Positions 19,823 to 29,839 of a stretch of 31,929 nucleotides of DNA are shown piece after piece. The stretch comes from Chara braunii (taxonomy: Eukaryota; Streptophyta; Charophyceae; Charales; Characeae): the NCBI GenBank assembly GCA_003427395.1, contig BFEA01000269.1, positions 843,142-875,070 of the forward strand, read 5' to 3'. A program made the translations under genes and the position numbers. The notes beneath the pieces were generated by a model. The model was not told the origin of the DNA. It saw nothing but the letters and a program-made list of their open reading frames with translations, and searched no databases. The stretch's first letter is position 1. Each line of letters begins with the position of its first letter.

Positions 19823-19999
19823 CAGTTGGTTCTCTTCTCCTCATATGGGGGACAACTGTGTATTTCTCGCTCCACTATTTTCTCTTCTCTCAATATTTTT
19901 TCCACCTACCTACCTCTAATTTACGTTTTCCCTCGTTACAGTAACAGGTAGAGTCTATCCTAAGCAAACAACTTCCCTAATCTAACCTAGGTCACCTAT

Positions 20000-20509
20000 C
20001 CCCTCAGGGCAGAGTCTATTTTACCAAGTGGATCCTAGTCTTTCCTCTGAATAGGTTCAGCCTCCCCCTGGGGGGAGGGGGACGGGAGGGGGTGGGGGAG
20101 GTGGGACTGTGGGAGAGACATGGGGGAAGGGGCAAGGGGAGAGGGTGGGTGCATATGGCTATTATGGCACAATGGCTCACCTGTGATCCATACCGCCTAT
20201 CCCCTCAGGGAAGAGCCTATTTTACCAAATGGAACAGAAGAACGAGAAACATGGTTAGAATTTTAGGGCCTCCGTGTTGCAAACTAAGTTGCTTACATCC
20301 CGCGGTTACATATCTGGTTTTTATCTGTAGCTGAACACCGGTTGCTGCAACATGCCAAGAATTGCAAGCTCCAAATCTTAGTCTTTCCTCTGAATAGGTT
20401 CAGGAGGGGGAGGAGGGGGTTAAGGAGGAGAGACATGGGGGAAGGGGCAAAGGGAGAGGGTGGAAGCATATGGCTATTATGGCACAATGACTCACCTGTG
20501 ATCCATACC
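20000..20509. repeat. Long direct repeat pair, purine-rich
   Basis: A block starting TAGTCTTTCCTCTGAATAGG and ending CACCTGTGATCCATACC occurs at 20036-20194 and 20379-20509; the inner GGGGGAAGGGGCAA and TGGCTATTATGGCACAATG are shared. A leader CCCCTCAGGG(C/A)AGAG(T/C)CTATTTTACCAA also occurs twice (20000, 20205). Together they are an interrupted segmental duplication. Confidence 0.85.
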
Positions 20510-21149
20510 ATCATATCGTCCATCATGTTATTGTGATTCAGTCAGTGGAAGAGAGTTGAAGACTTCCACAACACCTATTGGCCCTACCTTGTCTTTCCTT
20601 ACCTTTCTTTTCTTTTGTTTTCTTTTCTTTTCGTTTCCCATTCCTTTTACCTTCAATTCTTCAGCCGTGTTGCCACTACGTGACACTACGTGAAACAGCA
20701 GAGTTGAGTACAACTCCAAACTGCTGGTACTCTTGCAAACCATAATCCACACCATCTTGTCAATGGTGGTCTGCATCAGGACAATGGTTCTTGCTACATG
20801 ACCACCAACTATTGCACTTCTAGATGTTTTGTCGTCCTTTGACGGTAAGCAGTGTCGGAGACTCCACTCTATCAAGATACCCGTTTGTCTGCAACAATAT
20901 GCAGTAGTCTGCTGTGGCATGCTAATTGCCTCCCACACCGGGCTACGAGCCTGGACATTCCTAGGGGCCGCCCTCGGCTGCCCAGACCTTTGTCATGCCC
21001 CCGCCAGCATCAGAGGGCCTGTGCTCCCAGATTCTAATCCGGGTGTCTGTGTGTTTTGTCTGTTCTCAGTTCAGTCTATTCAGTTAGCTTTGCTTTCAAA
21101 AAACAAAATCCCCTTTTTAAAAGTTTTTTTTTGTTTTTTTTTTGCTATG
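20510..21149. other. Unrecognised spacer
   Basis: No domain seen in frames across 20528-20938 or 20829-21371. T-rich homopolymer near 21124-21143. Confidence 0.45.
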
Positions 21150-21339
21150 CTTGGTGCATGTTCAGTTGTCTTTGTTGTCAGTCTATTTTGCCTGGTCTGG
21201 ATGGACTTTCAGGACTTTTCTCCTATCCAGATCTCTGGTGTGTACTTGGTGCATGTTCAGTTTTCTTTGTTGTCAGTCTATTTTGCCTGGTCTGGATGGA
21301 CTTTCAGGACTTTTCTCCTATCCAGATCTCTGGTGTGTA
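21150..21339. repeat. 95-bp tandem duplication
   Basis: 21150-21244 and 21245-21339 are nearly identical, starting CTTGGTGCATGTTCAGTT and ending TCTCTGGTGTGTA. A single G/T difference (TTGTC/TTTTC) is apparent. Confidence 0.95.
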
Positions 21340-22170
21340 CTGTTTCACGTTTCTGGCCCAGCTCGTTTTGAGGCTGGGCCTGTGTCCTACGTTGCGCCAG
21401 GAAGCATGGTAGGCCCTGGACTTCTGTGGGGACCCAGGCCACATTTTTTCAGGCCTGGGCCTAAGTGTTACTCGAACGGCCTCTCATCCGGACCGCTGGA
21501 TCCTGGTGAGACCTAACAGCCCAGAGGAGAGGCCAGCCCAGGAGTTGGTGGGCAGTTCTTACTTCATTCACGTGGCACCACTGATCCTCAGTTTGCCTGA
21601 GGGCACAGAGTCCCATACACAGAACTGCATCGAGGAAGGCTGCTGAGCGTCGAAAGTGCACTATGGGAAGAGCAAGGCCGCAGGAGAAGGTCGTCAGTGT
21701 GTACAACAGAAGCCCACTACTGTGACTGCAGTCATCACCTAGCCCTCTCTGTCAAGTCCCTGCTGGAGCATAGCTAGTGTATTTTGAAAGTGGGGATGCA
21801 GCTCCCTGTATCTAACCATCATGCTGGGGAAGGGAGCACGTGATTTCTCACACCTTATTCTTCAATACTGAGCTAATGGTGTTAGGCATCTACTACTCAT
21901 GTGGATGTGTTGTTACCTTAGACTGTGCCACTTGGCTCCGAGCACCTCAGGAGTTCATGCTGACATCATCTCTACATAGTACCAGTGGTGCCTGATCCTA
22001 AGAAAGGATTCTCTATTGAGATAATCTCTGGATGTATAGGAATCACTATTGATCTTAACCAGCACTTATCTTGAAGCTATGGAAAGAGGCCAGCAACTTG
22101 AATACAGCTGCAGCAGAGGCTGGCAAACCTCCACCAGTTTCCAGGGGTGAGGTCCCAGTTGATTTTTCAT
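21340..22170. other. Unrecognised spacer
   Basis: GC-rich at first, then mixed; no gene or repeat recognised. Confidence 0.45.
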
Positions 22171-22172
22171 CA

Positions 22173-22340
22173 TTAAACCACCCGTACCTTTCCCATATTT
22201 CGGCCGCGGCCACTGCATGCCGGCCCGAAAATCGAGAGAGGCCGCCAATTCAATTTATCGGTGGCCGCCCTTCCATTTCAGCCCAGCACGTTACCCGGTG
22301 CGCCTGTGAAAAATAGCTGGGAAAGGTACTGGTGGTTTAA
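22173..22340. mobile_element. Miniature TIR element, short type, best TIRs
   Basis: Flanked by TTAA on both sides (22173-22176, 22337-22340). Inverted ends ACCACC(C)GTACCTTTCCC and GGGAAAGGTACTGGTGGT match at all but one base; the complementarity even includes the TTAA and two outer bases (CA and TG), 24 bases in all. GC-rich interior with GGCCGCC phrases, no coding capacity. Confidence 0.75.
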
Positions 22341-22410
22341 TGGCCAGAAATGAATAATCGAGGTGAAGTGGGCTTTGAGTCCAGGGTGATCACAGGGTGA
22401 CAGCTCCTCA

Positions 22411-22470
22411 GTCTAGTAGAGACAGAATGGCAATTGTTTGGTCTAGTAGAGACAGAATGGCAATTGTTTG
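22411..22470. repeat. Perfect 30-bp tandem duplication
   Basis: GTCTAGTAGAGACAGAATGG plus CAATTGTTTG occurs twice with no difference. Confidence 0.97.
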
Positions 22471-22496
22471 GCTATCAGTTCACCAGATAAAACCTT

Positions 22497-22694
22497 TCAA
22501 ACCGCCAGTACGCGGTCCCAGTCTTGCAGGATTTCTTCATCGCCTACTCCTCAAAATTTTGGAGGCTTGGGGGGCTGCTGGACCACAATGGCTGGCGGCA
22601 CCAGCCCAAAAAGAAAACATGTACGCCGCGTAGCAGTTCGGCAAAGCTTGGCACGCAGTGCGGTGCCGCCAGGCCTGGGGTACTGGTGGTTTGA
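22497..22694. mobile_element. Miniature TIR element, long type, complete
   Basis: 198 bp. Ends are TCAA-ACCGCCAGTAC and GTACTGGTGGT-TTGA. Interior family markers: ATGGCTGGCGGCACCAGCC, then AAAAAGAAAACATG, GCAGTTCGGCAAAGCTTGGC and GCACGCAGTGCGG. These markers identify the copies at 23423, 24172, 26532, 28307 and 29840. No transposase. Confidence 0.72.
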
Positions 22695-23422
22695 GTCACG
22701 CGCGCACACCATTTGTGGCATGGTCCTCATATCTTTGAGGGCATACTCGCCCTATGACACGACAGGCATTCTGAAGGAAATGGCATCCCTATTTAGTGTC
22801 AACAGCCTACCAGTTTCCAACCCCTGTTTTCCATGGCCCTCCGCAACAGTTCGACTGTGGGCTAATCATGCCCGGCTCATAAATCGGGGTCCTCTGACAG
22901 TCCTGATTTTTTTCTAGCTTGGAAATGGGTTGTTGGTTGGCACCGACCAATAGCATCAGGATAAGCTCACCCCTAGCCACACCAACATACACCAGTTATA
23001 TGCTGTGTGTGTAGCATGGGTGATCCTGCACATTGGGACCGCCTGAAAGCGATCGCACCATAATAACTTCCGAGCTTCCTACCCCTCCCCCCCCTCAATG
23101 AATCAAGAAAACAAAAGAAGTAAATGCCAGATTCAGAGAAGTGTAATTCCTGTTTCCCTTTCATTTTCTGAAAAGGCTTGCACCTGAGCCTTTGACTTGG
23201 GGTTGCAGAATCTCTCTCGAATCTGGGACAGTAAGTCTATTGGTGTATCAGATGTCAGAGACCATGTCACCCTTATCATTTTCACTGTTCTTTTTGCTCT
23301 TTTTTAAAGTTTTTTTCACTTTTCTGCTTCTTCTTTCCCCTGCTCTGAAATGATAACACCTCGCATTGGCCCTATCACAATCCAATGGCTGGATAGGGAG
23401 TCGACATCGTCTTTTCCTTCTT
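22695..23422. other. Unrecognised spacer
   Basis: No gene or known repeat recognised. Confidence 0.45.
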
Positions 23423-23601
23423 TTAAACCACCAGTACACCCACGCCTGGAGACGCTGCACTGCGCGCCAACCTTTTCAAAACCGCCAGCAGCACACTTCT
23501 TTTCTTTTGTGGCTGGTGCCGCTAGCCATCGTGTTCTGGTAGCCCTGAACCGAGAAAATTTCGGAGTTGGAAACTTGCAATTTTCTACAAGGCTGGAGCT
23601 G
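23423..23601. mobile_element. Miniature TIR element, long type, one end lost
   Basis: TTAA-ACCACCAGTACACCC at the left, then CGCCTGGAGACGCTGCACTG, AACCGCCAGCAGCACACTT and GTGGCTGGTGCCGCTAGCC, the reverse orientation of the copy at 22497-22694. The right TIR is not found; a SINE tail begins at 23602. Confidence 0.62.
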
Positions 23602-23737
23602 GGCGTTGGTCTTGAGATATCATCGTGGCCCTAGGTAAGTCAGAAATATTTAATTTCATTCATCTAGTTCATCAGGATTTGAACTCAGGTCTGCATTGTA
23701 ACAATTCGTGCGTGTACCAACTGACCTAGGCCTGTTT
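23602..23737 (-). mobile_element. tRNA-derived SINE copy
   Basis: Minus strand: GGTCAGTTGGTACACGC (A-box), TGTTACAATGCAGACC, GAGTTCAAATCC (B-box), GATGAATGAAATT, then ACTTACCTAGGGCCACGATG and ATATCTCAAGACCAACGCC, the same tail as at 27262-27310. No oligo-T tail remains. Confidence 0.68.
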
Positions 23738-24171
23738 TCTTTAACTCGTCTTTAGCATGCATTTTGGGTGCAATTGGATCTTACCCCGGTCCAATTGTTG
23801 GATGGAGAGCCAACTCAACCTTCGTCAAGACTTCCTTGTGCGAGTTCAGATAAATCACATACACAAAACGTTTTAGGGTTTTGTTACAACTGCCACTAAT
23901 ACTGCCGCTTGCAATGCCATAGCTGCCCTTTTCCCAGTTATTTGTTTATAGTGTGGCTACGCTGGAGCCGGACACCAGACCAATCCAGACACCCAGCTGG
24001 ACCTCCATCTGGACTGCTCCAGACTGTCCACATTAGTCCGCCCCAGACCAATCCAGACATCCATCTGGACATCCGTCTGTCAGAAGATGCATTCGTTTCA
24101 ACAGTGGTGTGGCGAGGCCCCAAGTGAATATAACCTATAGGTCCTATACCACATTCTTTGGAGGCCAGGGG
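23738..24171. other. Spacer with TCCAGAC/TCTGGAC phrases
   Basis: At 23965-24075 short phrases CCAGACCAATCCAGACA and CCATCTGGAC recur irregularly; similar phrases occur at 26780-26850. No gene recognised. Confidence 0.45.
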
Positions 24172-24257
24172 CCAGTGAACCAAAATGCCTGGCGGCCCCA
24201 GCCAAAACAAAAGAAAAAATGTCATGCTGGCGCTTCAGCAAAAGGGTAGCGTGCAGT
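24172..24257. mobile_element. Miniature TIR element, long type, internal fragment
   Basis: Carries the markers ATGCCTGGCGGCCCCAGCC, AAAACAAAAGAAAAAATG, TGGCGCTTCAGCAAAAGG and GCGTGCAGT. Neither terminus is present. Confidence 0.55.
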
Positions 24258-24559
24258 TCTACTCCGTCTCGGCAAAAAGAGGCTTTTTTTTTTTTCTTTT
24301 ATTCTTTCTTTGGCTTGGCTCCTTTCTTATTCGTGGGGAGCAGCACGTGTTGGGAACCGGGCCCAACGTCCCTTATAGCAAAATAAAGCTGAGGCCGGGG
24401 CCCTCACAGTCTACCCGGAGTGCCCTGTCCGAGATAATATCAGAAACAGGAAAGTGAGAATTTGCAAAGAAAGACTGTGGGGGGGAAAGGTAGTGGATGA
24501 GGTAGGCGGTGTATGTGACCCTCTCAGCACTTGTGATGCTGCCAGATTAGATTGCGTTT

Positions 24560-26531
24560 CAAGGTCTGATGGGCCGATGATCCCATAGGAGCTTGGAGTA
24601 GACCAGTCTATTATCCTTGACCAGGTCTGCCCAAAGGAAAGGGGATGCCCATTTCTTACGAAATTGTGAGGACGCCACCTCGTCAGATGTTGATGAGTTC
24701 TCAAGTCTATGCCAGTCTGCTGTGATATCTAGTCGCATGGCATGCTTGAATTGGGAAATAAGAGAAGGAAGAGGATCTATTGTAGCAAGAAATTTCCTGT
24801 CCCTTCTGGCTATCCAAATTTGCCGGAAGGCTCTCGCTCTGAATAAGATACTTACCTTCTCTGCCCGTTGTTTATGGAAACAGGGCTGCAACTGCCTGTG
24901 AAGACTATGTCCTGGTTCCAGAAGTCCTTGGCTTGTATGCCTCCAACCAGAGCTGATTGAGAAATTCCCAGAACCCTCTAGCGATGACGCATTCCCACCA
25001 GAGGTGTAGTCCACCTTCTAAACAGGGGTGGGGGCATGCGTCACAGAGAACAGGTACGTCCATTCCTTTTTCTGAACACCACAGGGAGGTGGGAACACAA
25101 GAATGTAAATGTAACCACTGTAAACCACCAATCTTAACTTCTATACTTGAGAGTAGTAGATGGATGAAGGATAAGAGCCACTTAGGAGAGAGAGGTTGTA
25201 GAGTGAGAGAGGAAGCCTTCCGAGCCCAACTTAGAGAAAGGCCTGTTTGAAGAGACTGAGGTTCTGACTGTAGTTTATAGCCTAGCTGAGATGAATAGTC
25301 TGAGTGGCTGTGAGAGCCTGTGAGAGGGGGATTTTGTCGACAGAGCCGTTTGTGTTAGCCACTTGCCAACCGTATCTGTCGACATCTATCTTCCATTCAT
25401 TAACTGGGATGGCCTGCATAACCACCTGAAAGGAGGATGAGCTTCCCTGGGACTTCTTTTGGGTAACTCTGATTTCTTCCAGGCCTGCGAGCGAGACCAT
25501 CCCAGTCGTGAGTTATTTAAAACCCATTCTGATGCCTCTGTTGTGCCATTCTCCATAACCGCCTCAACTCTGTAGAAGGAGGGGGGGACCTCCTTAGATC
25601 TGAACCACTGCTGCTCTCTGAAGACGGCCTCCAGTGTAGAAAGGGTATCTGTCCATTCGACAGGAATTGCTTGGATAATAGACTTGAGATGTTTCTGGGT
25701 CTGGTGTAAACCTGCGAGAGCAGGTTTCAATTGTTCCACGGATTTCCAGTTATTTTCTTCCACGTCCCAGATGTGACGGATGAGCCAAATGCCACTGCAT
25801 CCATCCCAGGCCAAAGTTCCCTGCTGCCTTGGAAACTGAGAACGGAAGTCCGGATTGACTTCTAATGGCTGGGTTTTCAAAAAGGCAAGCGTTAAGGATG
25901 CCATGTTTGCATCTGGGGTCGTGGAGGGGTTGGGGAATCTTCCCCCATTCTTTGAGCAGATGAGTCCAGGTGTTGCCCGTGGGCTTCGAGGTGAAAGGGT
26001 GCATGAGAATAGCATTCCATACTGCTGCCCGATCCGATAGCTGCCACATTTTTGCTAAATAATGTTGAAGAAGTATCATCCACGGTTGTTGCTCATGTGC
26101 TGTGAGTGCCCTGATTGGCCATTTGGCAATTAAGGCGCGATTTTGTGTCATAGGATCTATTATTCCCAGGCCCCCGGCGTTGCGTTTCTCCGTAATTTTT
26201 GCCCAACTGACTTTACTGAGTGCGGACTTAGCTTCTGAATCTCCTTTCCAGAGTAATCGGGTTAGTAGTCTGCGAATATTATTGGATGAGTCTATGGTTA
26301 GTGTTCTGATTGACAGGATGTAGGAGACGAATGTGTTAATCACCATTGCCCTTTGCACCATTGCAATGAAAATATTTTGGCTGAGGATCATTTCGAAATT
26401 CGTCGCCAAATCCAAAGGAAAAAAGACTTGATTCAATCGTCCATAATAGAAGGTACTATCCGGGACGTCTGCGCCATGTGGTCCAAGACCCAGTTTCTGT
26501 CCCTGTTCTTCAGATCTTTCTGAATTTTCTT
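24560..26531 (-). pseudogene. LINE reverse transcriptase, C-terminal half, decayed
   Basis: The same class as the relic at 15940-18100 but a distinct copy. Minus-strand order: MVQRAMVINTFVSYILSIRT, RRLLTRLLWKGDSEA, LSKVSWAKITEKRNAGGLGI then IDPMTQNRALIAKW (post-RT LINE block), frame change near 25790, IWLIRHIWDVEENNWKSVEQ, and a zinc-ribbon-like zf-RVT block at about 24943-25058 with LCDACPHPCLEGGLHLWWEC then ARGFWEFLNQLW. ORF2 C-terminal sequence follows (FRARAFRQIWIARRDRKFLA). At least two frameshifts and several stops. A T-rich stretch at 24284-24312 could be its poly(A) tail. On the 5' side it stops at a TIR element (26532-26735). The RT active site itself is absent, so it is 5'-truncated. 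Confidence 0.8.
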
Positions 26532-26735
26532 TTAAACCACTACTACCTCCAAGCCTCTTTTCGCCACGGCGGAGAGAGCTGTGCACCAAGCTTTGCCGAC
26601 ACACCAGCGGGACTTTTTTTTCCCTTTGCAGGTGCCGCCAGCCATTTTAATCCCGTAGCATTGTTCACCCGAAGAATCCAGTTTTGTGGCAAATTGGTGT
26701 TTCGAGTTCACCTGTGAAAGGTAGCGGGGGTTTAA
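26532..26735. mobile_element. Miniature TIR element, long type
   Basis: TTAA on both sides (26532-26535 and 26732-26735). Ends are diverged: ACCACTACTACCTCC and AGGTAGCGGGGGT. Interior markers ACCAAGCTTTGCCGAC and GGTGCCGCCAGCCAT tie it to the 22497 copy. 204 bp. Confidence 0.65.
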
Positions 26736-27161
26736 ATTGGTGTTTTTCTTTTATTTCCCCCATCGTCGGGGAGAGGGGGGGGGGACCCTCGACCGGACAC
26801 TGGACCCAGACATGCAGACCCAGACCGTCTGCACTCCCATCCGGATGTTCGGATCATAACAATGATTTATAGGCATTACAGTTTAGCCCAATTGCTGTGC
26901 TGAATATTGACACTCCAGTTTCCCAATGGTCCACTGCCCATTTCTTGGACAGCACTGCCTATGCTTGGCCTGTACATTCCTGTGGAGCACTTCATACCCA
27001 GCAAGCGCTTTCCTGTCGTAGCTTCACGCACGTGTTCTTTGGCAGTGAATGATGCCCGATAGATGACACCACCACCGAGGCGGCGGAACTGATTCGATGA
27101 AACCTATACATACACAAACATGCAAAAAAAAGAAAGAAAAAAAAACAGAGAACGTAGTGTA
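26736..27161. other. Unrecognised spacer
   Basis: G-run near 26770-26784; no gene. AACGTAGTGTA at 27151-27161 is the left target duplication of the SINE that follows. Confidence 0.5.
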
Positions 27162-27321
27162 GACCTTCTGGCAGCTCAGTTGGTACACCCCTGAACTGTT
27201 GAAATACAGACCGGAGTTCAAACTCCACTGGAAGCAGATGAGTAAAATACCAGAATTCTCAGTTACCTAGGGCCGGTCGGTTCAATGGTCATATCTCAAT
27301 ACCGTCGCCTTTTTTCTTTTT
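27162..27321 (+). mobile_element. Full-length tRNA-derived SINE with target duplication
   Basis: Flanked by a perfect 11-bp repeat AACGTAGTGTA (27151-27161 and 27322-27332). Head: CAGCTCAGTTGGTACACC (A-box), CTGTTGAAATACAG stem-loop, GGAGTTCAAACTCC (B-box). Body: GATGAGTAAAATACCAG, TTACCTAGGGCCGGTCGG, ATATCTCAATACCGTCGCC. Tail: T6-C-T5, an oligo-T end as in rice p-SINE1 and Au-SINE rather than poly(A). 160 bp, no coding. Reference copy for the other four pieces. Confidence 0.85.
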
Positions 27322-28155
27322 AACGTAGTGTACAGAGTGGAGAAGCCAAACAGAGCTCCTGACCAGACCAATTTGCAACCCTGTGCATTGGCCTGTGGTC
27401 ATTCTGATCTGGCCCATCTGTGCCTTGGCCCATTACCCCTTTTCTCACCTCACGTTCAGTCCTGGCTGGTCCTCACGTCGTAGCCGGTGTGACACTAGGC
27501 CTGTTTTAAGTAGTGAGGATTTTGACTGTGCCATCCATTGAGCTCTGCTCAGCTTGCTGCTCATCTCGTTTGCACTAGGTCTCGTAAACATGTGATAGTT
27601 CACGAGCAACTCGTTTCGCTGCAGTTTCATGCTTGCTGTCAGGTAGGCGATTTCCTCACTGTGTTCTTTCCGGATGCCCCACTGGTGCGGACAGTGAGCG
27701 GATTTCAGGATATCTGGATATATCTGGGCAAGGCTGAATATTGGTCCAGATGCGCCTGGTGTTTGGTCCGCGGTAACCAGTGTGTGAGTCGGGGTAACTG
27801 GAGTGTGAGTCCAGGGTAACCATGCTGCTTCAGGTTTCGCTCTGAAATGACTCATCCATGGCCTCCAGCTCAAGCAGAAATCTCCAAACATGCATGCAAG
27901 TATACGATGCACCAAGGGAGAAGACAGTGGGGGGTGGGAAAAGGAATAGAGAACAGGAGGCAAGGAGAAGACGTTTCCTTGCCCTTGCCCACAACAGGAC
28001 ATCCATTCAAAATTTTCATACTACCAGCATATCCGAGGATGTATCGTTATCCAGTGCCAGCTGTGCCTGTGCAATGACCCAAGTCGTCAAGATAGATAGC
28101 AAACCTCCTTCAAAACATGAACTGTCCGCACGAGCAGTAACGAGTTTCAGTGAGG
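27322..28155. other. Unrecognised spacer
   Basis: GGTAAC and GTGTGAGTC phrases recur at 27770-27822. A 185-codon minus-strand frame (27445-28002) has no domain and is not supported. Confidence 0.45.
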
Positions 28156-28310
28156 CTAAAGCACCGGTACATGCCAGCTATCGGCCGCAGGCCCCTTTCT
28201 TAGGCCGCCCGCCGCCGATTCGTTTTGTCAACGGCACTCGGCCTCCTAAATTTTAGGAGAGGCTCAAAAACGGTTCTCCAGTTGCCTGGGCCCACGTACT
28301 GGTGGTTTAA
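28156..28310. mobile_element. Miniature TIR element, short type
   Basis: Left end diverged (CTAA-AGCACCGGTACATGCC), right end clean (GTACTGGTGGT-TTAA). GC-rich interior with GGCCGCCCGCCGCCGATTC, resembling 22173-22340. Its right TTAA is also the left TTAA of the next element. Confidence 0.6.
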
Positions 28311-28404
28311 ACCGCCAGTACACGGCCCCTTCCTTGCAGAAAAGGCAACTCGTTCCCACCGCACTGTAGTAATGGGTCGGTGTACAGGACAAAAATGGCT
28401 GGCG
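28307..28404. mobile_element. Miniature TIR element, long type, cut by a SINE
   Basis: TTAA-ACCGCCAGTACACGG and CCTTGCAGAAAAGG match the left part of 22497-22694; AAAATGGCTGGCGGACCAG follows, where the copy passes into the SINE head. The right half is missing. Confidence 0.62.
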
Positions 28405-28495
28405 GACCAGCTGGCCTACCTCAGTTGGCACACCTCTGAAGTGTTGAAATACAGACCTGAGTTCGAGCTCCGCAAAAAGCGGATGAGTAAAATAC
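28405..28495 (+). mobile_element. tRNA-derived SINE copy, 3' truncated
   Basis: TACCTCAGTTGGCACACC, GTGTTGAAATACAGACC, GAGTTCGAGCTCC (B-box) and GGATGAGTAAAATAC match 27162-27255; similarity then stops. Confidence 0.68.
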
Positions 28496-28529
28496 TACTT
28501 TGGAGGGGCATGGGCTAAGAGTGGGATTC

Positions 28530-29430
28530 AATCAGGGACTCTGCTGGGCGGACCGTAGGTAGGACAAGACTCCATCGGAGGATATCGGTGGGGAACCTGC
28601 ACTAGGGGATGTTTTAGGGGTCCCATTTGTAGTAGAGGTGGGATACGCTCTGGTGGAAGATATCATTGGGGAACCTGCCCTAGAGGCTGTCTCAAGGGGT
28701 GAGGGTGGTCTGCTACCTGCATGGAGAACACAGTAAGATTAGAATAGCCAGTGTAAGTCTAGTTAATGATCGAGGTGGGGGAGCGGATCGTGCCCTGAGG
28801 ATGGAAACTAGAGATCCTCTGGGGGATGATAACAAATGACTAGAGACCCAGTTGATGATAAAGGTAAGGGGAGCGGGTGGTGGCCGTGAGCCTGCTGAGG
28901 ACAGAAACTGGCGATCCTCTAGGTAAGAACAACCTCCTATGAAGGGTTCAAGTCTTCAAGAACATAGAATTCAAGATAATAACCAGAGGGATCTGATGAT
29001 GATATGGCTAGGATCTATCTAACAAGGAAAAAAGGGTTCACCTATGGGACTTGTAGTAGAATGTCTACACCTAGTTATAGGAAAGGGTTCAAGAACATAG
29101 AATTCAAGATAATAACCAGAGGGATCTGATGATGATATGGCTAGGATCTATCTAACGAGGGATCTGATGATGATATGGCTAGGATCTATCTAACAAGGAA
29201 AAAAAGGGTTCACCTATGGGACTTGTAGTAGAATGTCTACCCCTCATGAGCCTGCTGAGGACAGAAACTGGCGATGCTCTAGGTAAGAACAACCTCCTAT
29301 AGGCAAGGGTTCAAGAACAGAATTCAAGATAATACCCAGAGGGATCTGATGATGATTTGGCTAGGATCTATCTAACAACGAAAAAAAGGGTTCACCTATT
29401 GGACTTGTAGTAGAATGTCTACCCCTAGCA
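28530..29430. repeat. Irregular tandem/nested repeat array
   Basis: Several units are reused: a 36-bp core GGGATCTGATGATGAT... at 28988, 29121, 29159 and 29341; GAGCCTGCTGAGGACAGAAA at 28888 and 29248 (360 apart); GGGTTCACCTAT(G/T)GGACTTG three times; GATATC(G/A)(G/T)TGGGGAACCTGC twice near 28590-28680. No coding frame. Looks like a higher-order minisatellite grown by unequal exchange. Confidence 0.85.
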
Positions 29431-29768
29431 CTAGAAGCACCCGTACGGCAGGGCTCATCTGACTATGCTTCAATCAGGTCTGAGGAGGGAGGTAAGGACC
29501 TGCTTAGCCCTGATGCCTATAACCGCTGTCCGGTCAGATCACTGGAAAACGGTGATGATCCTGGGTGGTAAAAACACTAAGGTAGGACCTCGGGAGTAGG
29601 GATGCACGGGAACAGTAATGATGAGTAAGGTTGAGAGGCAGTCTCATAGGAGGCCTGTGTAGAAAAATCATCTGGATGACCAAATGGCCAACTGCTGAAG
29701 GGACTGTCATATGCATGGTGGCTAGCCTCCACAACAACCTGGATTGAAAAAAAAAAAAAAAAAAAAAA
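29431..29768. other. Spacer with poly(A) run
   Basis: Nothing recognised except a run of A at 29747-29769 directly before the SINE tail fragment. Confidence 0.45.
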
Positions 29769-29830
29769 ATCTGAATCACCTAGGGCCAGTCAGTTTGATG
29801 ATGACATCTCAATACGGTTGCCTTTTTATT
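29769..29830 (+). mobile_element. SINE 3' tail fragment
   Basis: CACCTAGGGCCAGTCAGTTT, GACATCTCAATACGGTTGCC and TTTTTATT match the tail of the reference SINE at 27264-27321. The tRNA head is absent and replaced by a poly(A) run. Confidence 0.62.
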
Positions 29831-29839
29831 ATATAAAAA

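Noticed and set aside
25110-25130. GTAAACCACCAATC as a TIR end
   Set aside because: Only the first bases match, no partner and no interior markers; it lies in the LINE relic.
27445-28002. Minus-strand frame of 185 codons
   Set aside because: No domain; contains short repeated GGTAAC phrases; not supported as a gene.
28530-29430. CRISPR array
   Set aside because: Spacing is irregular (38, 133, 182), the spacers are themselves repeated, and the context is a eukaryotic genome.
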